Part shown: piece by piece, positions 44,350-55,779 of the stretch
Layout: every line of letters begins with the position of its first letter
How positions within the stretch are numbered: the first letter of the stretch is position 1
Assembly: GCF_905220565.1 (NCBI RefSeq)
Contig: NC_059399.1
Location: 10,282,501 to 10,346,500, forward strand
Length of the DNA: 64,000 bases
DNA from: Melitaea cinxia
Lineage: Eukaryota; Arthropoda; Insecta; Lepidoptera; Nymphalidae
Direction: 5' to 3'
Program-made: the position numbers and the translations under genes
Notes under the pieces: generated by a model
The model's database searches: none
What the model saw: the letters and a program-made list of their open reading frames with translations, nothing else
What the model was told of the DNA's origin: nothing

Positions 44350-44950
44350 TTATAAGCATAATATTTTCCTCACCTTACGACGGATTAAATTGCTTTATTA
44401 AAATTCAACGCATGTTAACTTAAATCTATTGGTTATCTACATAATCTAAAACATAAATATATTGTTTAGTAAATACAAAATTAAAAAATAAGGAATCGAC
44501 CATTTTAACATATAACACAAGTAACAACAGTATTTCAGACATAATATATGACGGTTTCAATTATTACTATAAATAATAAGTGGTTTTTTTAAATTATTAA
44601 TGTGAAAAGTGCTACACAGTCTTATTAAGTTCAATCAAAATCAATTTTTTTATGGAAGTGAATTATTTAAAAAAAATCACACCTTTCTAAAGTAAATCTC
44701 AGCCCGCTTTAAGTTGATAGAATATGTATTTTGCTTCTGAAAGTCATATCTTTAAGCTTCTTTACATTAATAAAGGAACTTCGGATGTATAAGAAAAAAT
44801 TTAAGCAAAGTATAATAAATAATAAGATTAAAAGGGAAAGGTTGAGGTCAATTGAATGTTGTAAATAAGAAATGTATAGTGTAAACAAAAATACTGTATA
44901 CATTACATATTATATTATATATTTGCAATAATAGTCTTAAGTACGTAAAT
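44350..44950. other. AT-rich sequence, nothing recognised
   Basis: The minus frame at 44709-44903 is hydrophobic and AT-driven; no domain was recognised. Confidence 0.4.
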
Positions 44951-44952
44951 AA

Positions 44953-45360
44953 TAGGTTGGGGAAAAAGTCTTTTCGTATTTTCTAGTGAAAAGTTGCAAT
45001 AAACCAATTAGGTAATGAAAAGTGGATCACCTACGGTAAAAATGTACGAAAGAGATCGTAGTTAAAGATTGGTCAAGCTGCACTGACTATCGTGAAACCC
45101 GGGTTGATACGCATTAAGGTTATGTTGAGTGTATGGTGGGGATTGGAATATATTTAATTATTATGAGCTTGTACCGTCACTTCCGAAAAACCATCTATTC
45201 AAATTTCTACTGTCAACAGCTGACGAGACTTAAGCAAGAAATTGAGAATAAGCGGCCAGAGTTGATCAACAGGAAAGGTGTGGTCTGCAATGGTACCAAA
45301 ATATCGAGAGATGATAATCGAGATAATTCTAATCGTCTAAATGAAATACGCCGTTGATTG
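44953..45360 (+). pseudogene. Internally deleted mariner element
   Basis: It begins with a mariner terminal repeat (TAGGTTGGGGAAAAAGTCTT) and after about 60 bases jumps into the catalytic region (DEKWITYGKNVRKRS, then a stop and LKIGQAA). The later part follows with YCQQLTRLKQEIENKRPELI in the frame at 45133-45357. The DNA-binding half and the start codon are lost and at least two frame breaks remain. The downstream terminal repeat was not found. Confidence 0.75.
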
Positions 45361-45449
45361 GCTATTTATTTGTTTGTGGTTGAAGAAACAACGAAATATT
45401 CAGCCAGACCAGAATACGTTCAGTTCAGATCTATAACTTACCTTTAACA

Positions 45450-46720
45450 TGTTGTTTTGCCCAGTCAAAAATTATTATTTATATCGACTATTGTGCAATG
45501 TAGCTATTTCACACGTAAATGTATGGAATGTACTAGGGTATTTCTATGATTTGGTGCAATTCGGACAGATTTGTGAGAAAATTTTCAAAAGCTTTTTTTC
45601 AACACTCACAACCAGTCACCACCACAACCACAACACTCTTTACCAAGAATATAAACTATTTATGTGATTTTTACAAAATTATACGCATTAGGTAAATAGA
45701 TATCGACTAATGAAAATCTATACTGCTGATGGTAATGAAAACTGTGGATGTGGATGTGTTTTTATCACGGTGTATTTAAATAATAACAATATTACAACTA
45801 GTACGATCATAATTAAATTCCTTATTCTGTACTTGAAGTTCCTCAAGTAACAATACGCAGCATAAATCCCTAAGTATAATTAAAAACAATTTGTTTTCTA
45901 ACTCGTTGCAAAAAAGACACTGAAGGTAATGAAATTTAAGCAACTAAAATATTTATTTCAGTCAGTAACCCGTCATGATTATTTTAATTCCACGTGGCAG
46001 AAATAGTTAAACAGCCCGTATATATATAGAACATTTTTGTTGGCGCCTAGGATGTTCAGATTGGCCAAAAAACTCATGGACATGCGATGTGCATGAAATC
46101 ATAGAAATACTCACTACTGTTTTAATATAATTGCAACAAGATGGAGAGATGTAAATAGTTACTATAATTTTAATTAGAATCTATATAAAAACGACATATA
46201 TTATAATAAATACTATTTTTATAAAATAAAGTATAAAATATCAAAAACTCTATTGCTATGCGAAGGACTTATGTACATTAAACATACATGTACCTTAATT
46301 TACAAGCTCTATAATATAAGTAGACTTACTGACTAAAATAAATCTACTAATCGAGATAATATTTTAAGTATTAATAGTTATAATTCAGAGAACGAATAGT
46401 GATGATTTATGACTGCACCACCCATGATGATACACGAAAATAGAACGTAGAAATGGTTGCCATATTCGAGCTTTAATATAATGGATGTTAAGTTTGTAGC
46501 TCGCATACATTCAGAAAATATTTTCAGTATCACAAGTAAAGCATATTTATATGTCCGTGTTAAACACTTTTAGTTGTTTTCTTATCTATTCAATTTTCCT
46601 ACTTTTATAATTTTTGGAAAAATAATTTATAAATAATAAGAAGTCAAAAAATATCAGTCTTTCTCAACTCAATGTTATTTTAATATGACTATATTATATA
46701 ATAATATCCTTTTGATAGTT
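45450..46720. other. AT-rich sequence, nothing recognised
   Basis: The frame at 45449-45667 has no recognisable domain. Confidence 0.4.
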
Positions 46721-46722
<2 letters not shown>

Positions 46723-46792
<70 letters not shown>

Positions 46793-46795
46793 TAG

Positions 46796-46828
<33 letters not shown>
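46723..46828. repeat. (TA)n microsatellite with an internal ACTAGCT
   Basis: Two TA runs separated by ACTAGCTATA near 46791, which repeats the CTAG end of the Helitron that follows at 46829. Confidence 0.85.
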
Positions 46829-46829
<1 letters not shown>

Positions 46830-47142
46830 TAGCTGACTCGGCAAACGTTGTCTTGCCGCTAAACGCTATTTAAAAATAGGGGTTGGTGGTAGAAGGGTGA
46901 AAATTTAGGGTTGTATGTATTTTTCAACGCCAAATATTATACGCCAATTATATTTTTTCTAAAAATTAAAAAAAATTTGGGTGGACTATCCTTAACATTT
47001 AGGGGGACAAAAAGTAGATGTTGTTCAATTCTCAGACCTACCCAATATGCACACAAAATTTTATGAGAATCGGTCAAGACGTTTTGGAGGAGTTTAACTA
47101 AAAACACCGCGACAAGAGAATTTTATATATTATATATTTAGA
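46829..47142 (-). mobile_element. Helitron (family H2), nearly complete
   Basis: The minus-strand 3' end is GGCAAGACAACGTTTGCCGA then GTCAGCTAG. The family interior (CAAAACGTCTTGACCGATTC) and 5' region (ATAAAATTCTCTTGTCGCGG) are present. It is about 314 bases. The 5' terminal TC is placed tentatively next to the hairpin at 47141. Confidence 0.7.
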
Positions 47143-47182
47143 ATGCTATTACGTATAACGTTACGTATACGTAATAGCATTC
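47141..47182. repeat. Perfect hairpin, 17-bp stem
   Basis: GAATGCTATTACGTATA (47141-47157) and its exact reverse complement (47166-47182) enclose an 8-base spacer. It adjoins the Helitron 5' end. Confidence 0.85.
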
Positions 47183-47199
47183 TACGTACGTTACGTATA

Positions 47200-48105
47200 A
47201 GTTTACATAAATTTTGATGTTGAAACCTAAATATAAAATGCCTTATGTAAATTAAATGGTGTAAATAATCTAAAAAACATATTTAATCCTTATTACGATG
47301 ACATTGTAGTCAGTTTTTTGTCTCAGTTTTGTGTCTTCATAAGCGATTTAGAAAAAATCTTTTATGCTTAATTGTAATCTGGATGTTATCTAACAATAAG
47401 GTTGGTCTTGAGACTAAAGAGCTTGAGTTATAGCTATGAACTAGGGAGGATTCTGTAAACTCTTAAAACTCCTTTGTTTACTGTGAGTCGCTGTAATGGC
47501 GTCGACGCGTTAAGACAAATGATCAATTATTCATTCGGGAAAGTTAAGTCCACCTGCGTTTAAAATCATTTTACAAGGGAAATAAACTATAACGGTAAAG
47601 ATGAGAATATATGTTTTCAAGACAAAGTAATAACAATGGCCTAACAAAAGCACTAAATTAAAACTACTAAACATTTTTAGAAAACTTGCATTTTCCAGTA
47701 AAAATATTGCAATTCTACTTTTGATATTAACATTGAATGTAGGTGTGCGTTTATATAAAAATATTTACTCGCTTGTATTTTTAATGTACTCAAGGAAACA
47801 AGGGTGGCAGACATATCACCTAGAGTAGATAGTAACAAAAAACAAGGATATATATCTTAAATTGTGACGTTTCATAGTAGATAGGTGATTAAGAAATTTT
47901 TTGTACGAAGAGGTTATATATCGACCACATCATCATTATCTCTTAAGGTTAAGGTTAACTCATTAGAACCTTTTTTGATGGCAATCAAGTTTATTCTAAA
48001 ATAATGCGTTACTCGTGAAGGTGGTTTTAAAGACATGACTAAATCCTTAAACAAATACAATGATGCATAATTTAGAAGATAATGTAAAGTCAAATGAAAC
48101 GCGCC
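47200..48105. other. AT-rich sequence, nothing recognised
   Basis: No supportable feature. Confidence 0.4.
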
Positions 48106-48109
48106 GCGC

Positions 48110-48204
48110 GCCTGTTTTTCGCCCGAGTTGTACAGTAATTGTTAAAAATATTTTAGTGCGTTTTTTCCTCAAATATAACGTGGGTGAAACCGCGGGACAC
48201 AGCT
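48110..48204 (+). mobile_element. Helitron 3' relic
   Basis: GGGTGAAACCGCGGGACACA then GCTATT resembles the GCGGGCACAGCTAGT terminus with a substituted CTAT. Upstream sequence is too diverged to bound it. Confidence 0.4.
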
Positions 48205-48209
48205 ATTGG

Positions 48210-49545
48210 GTGTATACAAATGAACTTTCATAAAATAAAATAAAAAAATATTTATCGATATTTTCACGTGCCGTTGATCGCTAGACAATTTTCAAAAACA
48301 AAATTAAGCATTTGTAGTGCGTATGAATATGGTCCTGTAAGCACCCGAACCGATATTTTTTTTAAACTACAGCACATCGCGGCTCTATCATGGTACCTGT
48401 GATAAACTATAGTTAGCAGATGTATAGACCTCAATATGAATTTTATGGTTGCCTACACATGAGTATAGTATCGATATTAATAAACTACTCAATGTAATTG
48501 ATTTGTGAGTACCAAGTTACAGTTAATAATTAAATATGTGCAAATGAACATCAACGTTTCTTTTTCAGACAGTTTAACACCTGTAACGAAGACCTATTTC
48601 ATTGTTTGAACAATAAAATCACCTTTCTCTTAACTTCAACAAAAGTTACAGTGTATTACAATCCTAAAATGTCTTACAAAAGGAACGGGCTTTCTATGTA
48701 ACAAAGTTTGTTTCTCTCACAATAAGTTGCTCAATTTAGGTAAAGGCTCTGCAGTTTTATACTTCCCGTGAGATTCACCCGTTTGCTTTGTCTGTAAAGC
48801 ATTATTTCATGTAAACTTTCTTTCTCTATCGCTTTATTTTATCGCAGTGTTAATATTATTTTTACTCTTTCCGTTTCAACTACGAAATGGTTGCAATTTA
48901 TTTGCGTTTTATAGTAGATATTATATATTATATTTAACGTTTTAACGTATATAATAAAGTTGTACTATAATCGCATAAGTGATATATGGTTATAAAAGAC
49001 ATATGAACCTTCATTTTTATACAATTCTGAAATTGGATTCTCGAAATATTACTGTATATGGTTTTTGGTTTATGCGAGGTAACCGCATGTGCGTACATCT
49101 ACATATAACCACAAAGCGATATCAGGAATCAACGAATTCGTCAATCTATTTAATCTATTTCGATTGCAGTGTATTGGTTATTTGATACAAAAATCAAAAT
49201 ATACTGAAAATAATATTCTGAGGTTGTCTATGGTACGGTTAAAATTATAATTATGTTAAAATATACTTCATGTCATACGTAGTCGAGAAAAGCTTAGTGG
49301 TTAATTCAAATGGATAAAACATAAGAGTAGAGCTGTTATTTGTTCGTTTAAGCGTGAATTTAAATTAACTCTTGCTTGACTATGGATCAATCTAAATGTT
49401 TACCTATGTCTATAGAAATCTTAACAAGAATATAATTCTCAGAGAAATTTCGAATTCCATTCCATAAAAAAAAGTCATACGTTAGATATGCCAATCATTC
49501 TGTCTACGTGGCCGCGCAAATTCTTTGAGAACTAGAAATGTAAAC
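48210..49545. other. No gene or repeat recognised
   Basis: AT-rich; the frame at 48979-49185 shows no known domain. Confidence 0.4.
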
Positions 49546-49549
49546 TGTA

Positions 49550-50092
49550 AAGGGATATCAAAGATATGGCCCGCGGGCCGGATATATCTTTGGTCGTATC
49601 TTTGATATATATATTCTATTATATACTATATAATTAAGTAAAAAAATGTTATAATATTCACTTGATTTACTTCAACCTATCGCAATGCACTGCTGGACGT
49701 AGGCCTCTCCAAGTTCACAGCAGACATTATGGCGCTAACTCATGTGTTTTACCCATTATCACCACGCTGGGAAGACGGGTTGGTGACCACAGGGCTGGCT
49801 TTGTTGCACCGAAGACGCTGCCCGTCTTCGGCCTGTGTATTTAAAAGCCAGCATTTGGATAGTTATCCCGTCATCGGTCGGTTTTATAAGTTCCAAGGTG
49901 GTAGTGGAACTTTGTTATTCCTTAGTCGCCTCTTACAACACCCACAAGAAGAGCGGGGGTGGCTATATACTTTTTAAAATGTTCTTATTATTCAGTACAT
50001 TTTTTTTTATTTGAATCTGGCCCGCCTACATACATATTCTAAATTTAATATACGGCCATCTGCAAAATTGATTTTGACACCCCTGTATAGTA
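49550..50092. mobile_element. hAT-like MITE split by a SINE-R
   Basis: The right end GATTTTGACACCCCTG (ending 50092) is the complement of the hAT-type CAGGGGTGTCAAA terminus. The left part has AGGGATATCAAAGATATGGC then CCGCGGGCC, a decayed form of that terminus plus the GGCCCGCGGGCC palindrome common in such MITEs. A second CTGGCCCGCC lies at 50018. SINE-R occupies 49668-49975. No 8-bp duplication was confirmed. Confidence 0.5.
49668..49975 (-). repeat. SINE-R, full length
   Basis: Minus-strand copy: the RTE-like tail at 49674-49710, the CCACGCTGGGAAGACGGG block, and the AGTCGCCTCTTACAACACCC start block near 49922. Confidence 0.75.
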
Positions 50093-50284
50093 TACCTGAT
50101 AATAAAAGCTGACAATACATAGTGTCGTAACTAACTTTTATGCCTCACTAACCTGCAAGAAAAAAACATTTTTTTGAATTTCAGGTGGTCCGTGATTTTT
50201 GTAAAGATCTTTCGAAGCACTTGAATTATAAATGCTTTTTAAATTATCAGTACCTCGATGACCTTTAGATTTTTATGATTTTTT

Positions 50285-50725
50285 TTAATAAATCGTGTTT
50301 TTTGGAAATCATATTTTAATGCGAATTACATACTGATGAAATATGAATAATATTTTTCGATCTTCCCGACATAATAATAAAAAAATATGAAATGGTTATT
50401 TAAATAAAAACTCACGAGTGCAATTAGAAAAAAGGAAAAAATAATAGATCTAGAGATATGTGAATTCGAATCGGGGTCTTACTTCTCGTTTCGGGACCGG
50501 CCAATTTCCCACCTGAGCTATTTTAGCTTTGCACCTAAATACTGGCGAAATTTACCTTCGTATTCTAATGATATATGTATTTAAGAGTTTTAATTGCCTG
50601 AAAACATGGATAAAACGACATTTTCTAAAAACGAACCTTAGCTAGACAATAGATAGCTAGATAGAGAGATATAGATCAATTTATCAACTCCGAAATCCCC
50701 TTCATACTAAATTTCATTAAAATTT
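50285..50725 (-). repeat. Dispersed repeat T with tRNA-like core (copy 2)
   Basis: Collinear with 25060-25520. The core at about 50455-50545 (minus strand) has box A TAGCTCAGGTGGG and box B GATTCGAATTC. Conserved sequence lies on both sides, including CGAAATTTACCTTCGTATTC upstream of the core. Confidence 0.7.
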
Positions 50726-50739
50726 TGTAGCCATACATA

Positions 50740-51055
50740 TACATACACACACACGCACATATATATATATATATGTACAAAAATTGCTCGTTTAAAGGTA
50801 TTAGATTAGATATACATGATAATTCAAAATTATACATAGAGGTAAAATATGTAGGTACTTTCATACTTTAAGTATCAAAAAATATAATATTTAGGTAGGT
50901 TTTATTGCACACTGACAACTGTTTTTACTTTTAATAAAAAAAAGCTAATTCGAAATACACAGTCATAGTATACAGTCTTAACCAGACGAAGGCAGGACGA
51001 TGTATCATTATTGAAATAAAACAATTTTTGAAATATAGAAACAATTTGATGATAG
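50740..51055. other. AT-rich sequence with a short CA/TA microsatellite
   Basis: ACACACACACGCACATATAT at about 50745-50775; nothing else recognised. Confidence 0.5.
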
Positions 51056-51059
51056 ATGT

Positions 51060-51170
51060 TTGTCGTGGTCTGGGCGTTTGTGCTTGTGTGTTGTGTGTGT
51101 TTCCGGATCCCCGACACAGGAGAAAATCCTCCTGGGCTGTTGAGTGTGAAGCGTTTATTTAGAATTATTT
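51060..51170 (+). repeat. SINE-like fragment, as at 25993
   Basis: GTCGTGGTCTGGGCGTTTGTG (SINE-S-like) is followed by GTGTGTTTCCGGATCCCCGA and ACAGGAGAAAATCCTCCTGG. It is shared with 26040-26100, and is a diverged or composite copy. Confidence 0.5.
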
Positions 51171-51336
51171 TAGACAATACTAAGGTATTTTCTAGAATAG
51201 AATTTTCAAGGTAAAAAATATAGTAATGGAAAATAAAAGCAAGTCAGTGGAGCAAACATTGAGATCAACAATTTATCGAGCTCAAGAGGCTTTAGCTTTG
51301 AAATAACATTCAGAGTTATTTTCTTACTCACGTGTC

Positions 51337-51567
51337 ATGAATTTCTGGAAAGTAACGCTAGCTTTCATTTATTTAAAGCTGACCCGGCGCTTTTCGGACC
51401 GCCATATTTTTACTTTCGTCATTTTGTTTATTTTCTATTTCACAAATGTTGTCCTGACAATAATGAAGACGATGCGACGTGCGTTCGCGGCGCGATCATG
51501 TGTGACACTTCTAATTGCAATTACCCTCAAGTTTCTGTCAAAAAGGCTGCGTTTTGTTGCTGCATAA
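51337..51567 (+). other. Unassigned 76-codon open frame over a GC-richer island
   Basis: ATG at 51337. The protein has a hydrophobic stretch (about residues 23-40, FTFVILFIFYFTNVVLTI) and a basic, Ala-rich C-terminus (MRRAFAARS). It could encode one membrane segment. I recognise no family, see no flanking gene, and cannot exclude a chance frame. The patch at 51470-51560 is clearly less AT-rich than its surroundings. Confidence 0.2.
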
Positions 51568-51599
51568 ATCTACTTACAAGAAAATTGATTATAACGTTA

Positions 51600-52205
51600 A
51601 AACTACGATTTACTACGAAAAAGTACGATGACGGAACAGGTATATAGATTATAAGACAATTTTATTTATATGTTATACGATATGTGTATCTTTAATAATA
51701 ATTTTGATGTTTGTCCTAAAATAAGTTAAACTTGTTTATTTATTCTTTTATAAAACCCAAACAAAGTATACATCCATATTTCAAGTACATCATACAATGA
51801 CAGTAAAGTCTGAGTGTAACTTTAATTATAGGTGGTATAAACTATATTAAATTTGACTAACATACATTAATAACATACATTAATAACATACATATGGCAA
51901 GACCTTAAGATAGTGTTTAACATTACAATTAGCTACAGTAAAATATTAAATATTAAAACAAAAATAAATCAAAGAATCCAAGAGAAACAACTTGCAACAA
52001 TACGAAACACTTGCTTTCCCTAGCTTATGTGTAACCATCTGTATAAAATATGTATATATGTATGTATTTAGTTATATATTATAGTGAGTATCTATTTGTT
52101 CATGTATATGTATTATGGTATTTATCTTTATACGTATTTGTTAGTATGTAGTATGTTACATTTTTTAATATACATATACAAATTTTTTATCTTTTTATTT
52201 TTTTA
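51600..52205. other. AT-rich sequence, nothing recognised
   Basis: Includes a short ACATACATTAATA tandem repeat near 51860-51895 and TATG-rich sequence near 52050-52150. Confidence 0.45.
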
Positions 52206-52212
52206 GTGTTTT

Positions 52213-52510
52213 CTTCACCCCCTCTCTTTCCGTGGGTGTCGTAAGAGGCGACTAAGGGATAACAAGGTTCCACAACCACCTTGGAACTTAAGAAGCCGAC
52301 CGATGGCGGGATAACCATCCAACTGCTGGCTTTGAAATACACAGGCCGAAGACGGGCAGCAGCGTCTTCGGTGCGACAAAGCCAGTACTGCGGTCACCAA
52401 CCCGCCTGCCCAGCGTGGTGACTATGGGCAAAACACATGAGTTCACGTTATTTTTGGCGTAAACTTGTGGAGGCCTATGTCCAGCAGAGGACTGTATAGG
52501 CTGTAATGAG
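52213..52510 (+). repeat. SINE-R, nearly full length
   Basis: CTTTCCGTGGGTGTCGTAAG through GGCAGCAGCGTCTTCGGTGC to GGCCTATGTCCAGCAGAGGA and TAATGAGTG. The TATAGGCTG end variant is shared with 29963-30078, suggesting a subfamily. Confidence 0.8.
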
Positions 52511-52644
52511 TGTTTTCTTCTTCTTCCTTATAAATACTTCTTGAACTGTTTGCCTCAGAAATTGTGTCGGTTTCGTCAGTTTTTTGCAGTTTTTCTTTTA
52601 AATAACCATTAAAAATAGTTTGTGCCGACATTTTGTGTTAAAAA

Positions 52645-52944
52645 TGGAACAATACACTGTATATTTTATTATACATCGTGAAAATAATCTCGAAATGCGT
52701 CTTAAAGCTGAACTAAAAGCTAAGGGGCCACGCCCTGAAATTGTACTTATTCAAAAATTTTGTACGAACACTAAATCTTTTACGCATGTTTTTAAAACTG
52801 AACAGTATTTCAAAACTTCTTGAAAAAAGCAAAAAATTATTTTGTTTTCCGTGTCTAGTGTTTGGAGCTGGTGCCTGCAGTGGTGGTGAATCTGCATGGA
52901 CGAAATGGATTTTCTGTACAAATAAAATTAATGGCAAGCTCTAG
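52645..52944 (+). pseudogene. hAT-type TTF zinc-finger fragment, frameshifted
   Basis: The first frame gives KGPRPEIVLIQKF and THVFKTEQYFKTS, then stops at about 52823. The next frame continues KLFCFPCLVFGAGACSG and then SAWTKWIFC. The order (RPE..., EQY, FCFPCLxF, WTK.G/F) matches the N-terminal TTF-type zinc finger of hAT transposases and ZMYM-like domesticated proteins. The dimerisation and catalytic regions are absent. A single frameshift separates the two halves. It is a decayed transposon fragment rather than a host gene, because no downstream hAT blocks follow. Confidence 0.55.
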
Positions 52945-52949
52945 TTTTT

Positions 52950-53250
52950 CGTTTATTTTTTTGTGAACCCTCATTAAAAAATGTCACGAGCCGCCTCTGG
53001 CTATATGTATTGCTAAACAAAACTCGAGAACGTTACATCGATTCGGCTAATATTTTTAAATTTTAAATACTTCGAATGAAAAATTAAGAAAATTAGACTA
53101 AAAACGTTAAATTTCAGAAAACGTAACGATTACTTCAACTTCACATGTCAGTGGGTAAGTTAGTTAAAAATGAATGTGACAATTTTGCGGCATTAACGGC
53201 AGTATAATTTTACGGTGTTCAATTAATATATTCTGTACATTAATATATTA
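52950..53250. other. No feature recognised
   Basis: AT-rich; nothing supported. Confidence 0.4.
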
Positions 53251-53253
53251 TTA

Positions 53254-53404
53254 ACTAGCTGTACCCTGTGCGCGTTCCTACTTTTTTTTTCGGTCGTACC
53301 AACTCAGAAACATTTGTGGGCTCATGCAAAACACTTTGCTGAAGATCATGACATGATCAAATGCGTAGTTTAAGATTCTATAAAGGACATACAGACAAAC
53401 ATTA

Positions 53405-53412
<8 letters not shown>
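53254..53412 (-). mobile_element. Helitron-like remnant with CTAG end
   Basis: Plus-strand reading starts CTAGCTGTACCCTGTGCGCG and ends in CATACAGACAAACATTAA before a (TA)n tract. The layout (CTAG hairpin, interior, ACAGACAAAC) matches family H1/H2 relatives, but the interior differs. Confidence 0.5.

Positions 53413-53461
<49 letters not shown>
53408..53461. repeat. (TA)n microsatellite
   Basis: Perfect TA alternation of about 54 bases. Confidence 0.9.
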
Positions 53462-53463
<2 letters not shown>

Positions 53464-53464
53464 T

Positions 53465-54225
53465 TGTGTATTTATTTTCATTGAATAAAATTTTATAATA
53501 AAGAAAAAAATATTTTTTTCTAAACCTTATAGCTTTAAAATTTGAAGATTATGTATAAATGTTATTCGTATGCATACGAGTAAATGTTGTATGAGTAAAT
53601 AAAAATGTTATTTTAATATCTTTCAGTATTTGTTAATTTTTCTTATTTATTTTACGTTCTCAAATTGTACTTACATTTACTCATTCGAGGTATAAATAAA
53701 TATAATCAAATTACCTCTGAGCGGTATACCTACATCTTACTTAAAAAGTAACATCATAAATAATGTGACATTAGATTGCGGAATCTTAACACAAAGAAAG
53801 GCACAACTGCTTAGTCCGCCTTAACGAGTACCCTTAGGTACTTACGGCTGTTCACTCTCTTATGAGCGTCATAGCGCTCTCAGAGCTTTTAGAGAGACGA
53901 GCTAAAGTTCGTAGAATTGAATGTCTGGAATAATATTTTAAAGTTAAGTTAGTTAGGATACAAAAGTCCTAGACACAAAACAGGTGAAAGTTAAAGATCA
54001 AGTCGTTTTTAGTTAAAATTAAAACAAAATTATAGGTACATAGCAATAACGGGTTAACGCCAGACATTTTTAAGGTTTTTATTTTTTTCCATACAAACCT
54101 ATAATAATAACGCAAATCAAATAAAAAAAGAATTATTCAATTAGAAATAGAAGATAAACTAATAATGAAACCATAGTAACAATTGAGTAATTTGAAATGT
54201 GTATATATTAATACACACTCACTCA
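53465..54225. other. AT-rich sequence, nothing recognised
   Basis: No supportable feature. Confidence 0.4.
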
Positions 54226-54228
54226 CTA

Positions 54229-54521
54229 CAGCCTATCCGCAGCCTGGACATAGGCCTCCACAAGTTCGCGCCAAAAATGGCGTGAACTCGTGTGTGTTGC
54301 CCATAGTCACCACGCTGAGCAGGCGAGTTGGTGACCGCAGGGCTGGTTTTGGCGCACCGAAGACGCTGCTGCCCGTCTTCGGCCTGTGTATTTTAAAGCC
54401 AGCAGTTGGAGGGTAAGGTTAGTAGGTGCTAGTAGAATTGTGTTATCCCTGAGTCGCCTCTTACGACACCCACGGGAAGAGAGGGAATGGCTATATTCTT
54501 TACTGCTGTAACCACACATAG
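54229..54521 (-). repeat. SINE-R, full length with a small deletion
   Basis: Minus-strand copy with the usual blocks. The segment corresponding to GATAACCATCC...GACCG is partly deleted near 54415. Confidence 0.8.
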
Positions 54522-54529
54522 CTTCGTGG

Positions 54530-55700
54530 TCTCTTAAAATAATTATCTGTATAGGTTTTTGATCTTATTACAGGGTATCTATTAATACATTAATGTAAAA
54601 AGGACTTATTGCAATTATCATTTGTAGCTTTCGATATTTCGGCAACGTTTGCTCATTCTCAACTGCGTCTTTTCTTGACTTTGTGAGTTGTCTTAAAAAT
54701 TTAAGTGTAGTGAGTCCCATTTCAAAGTACAAACAATAATAAAATTAAAAAACTATAAAAAAATAATCTTATTGATTAAATGCCGAACCAAACGTAGCAT
54801 TTAATTTTAGTTACTTACGTCACTAGGAACATATAAAAACGACTTAGTAATAAAGAAGGCTACAAGAAAGTTGGGGATGAGGTAGTGGTTTGGCCATTTT
54901 ACGTTCATTTTCCGATTTTTCCTTGCGAAGTGCAACAGCATGTAGTAATTTTGTCATGCCGTTTTTTTATTATGTGTGTGTGTGTGTGTTACTACTGTAA
55001 TTGAATCAGCTGTATACGACAATTTTCAAGCGACGTCCTTAAAAAAAGGGTAGGTACAATAGAAACATATACAAGTACTTTTGAATATATTTTATAGACA
55101 GTCTCTGAGTTGATGAATGTAAAGACAATGTATGACAAAACATAAATCATATCATACAGTTTGAGACTGCATCAGTTTCACAAGAGATGCAAAATAACAT
55201 TGCATTAAGAGATTCTGCAGCGACTGAGATTAAATCAAGAGCCACAGACCGCATATCAAGTTACCAAGAAATCTTACTTGTATTTAATTCTAAACTACAG
55301 AACAATTTCAAAATACTTGCTTTTAGTTTGTAAATAAAATTAGAAGCATTTATATATACGTACTTATAAATATTTGTTACAAAAATACATTTAATTAATC
55401 GATGAGTAGGTTCGGTAGTTGGGTAGTAAATTTTAGGGGGCGGCAATTTGGTCTAATTTTTTTTCTCTTATAGAAAAAAAACATTATAAACTTCCAGAAA
55501 ATGAGTTCCAAAAATTTTAGAAATTTGTCAATATTTCAGTACTGCGTAACGACTTAGTATTTACAATGTCTGAAAAAATAAATTTATCACACGCTCTGTA
55601 AAATATTCTTTTGAGACGATGAATTTTAAAATCAATCAGCCAACAGTTTCAGTGTAACAATTTGAATTCAATAATTTTTCTGATTTTTGAATTGACACTT
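54530..55700. other. No gene recognised; short (TG)n at about 54974-54990
   Basis: The segment 54630-54700 (TTTCGATATTTCGGCAACGT) looks repeat-like but has no second copy in the window. Confidence 0.35.
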
Positions 55701-55704
55701 CATT

Positions 55705-55723
55705 GACGCGTTGAGAGAGAGAA

Positions 55724-55770
<47 letters not shown>

Positions 55771-55775
55771 TGCGA
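55705..55775. repeat. (GA)n microsatellite
   Basis: GAGAGA with occasional AAAG interruptions. Confidence 0.9.
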
Positions 55776-55779
55776 AAGT

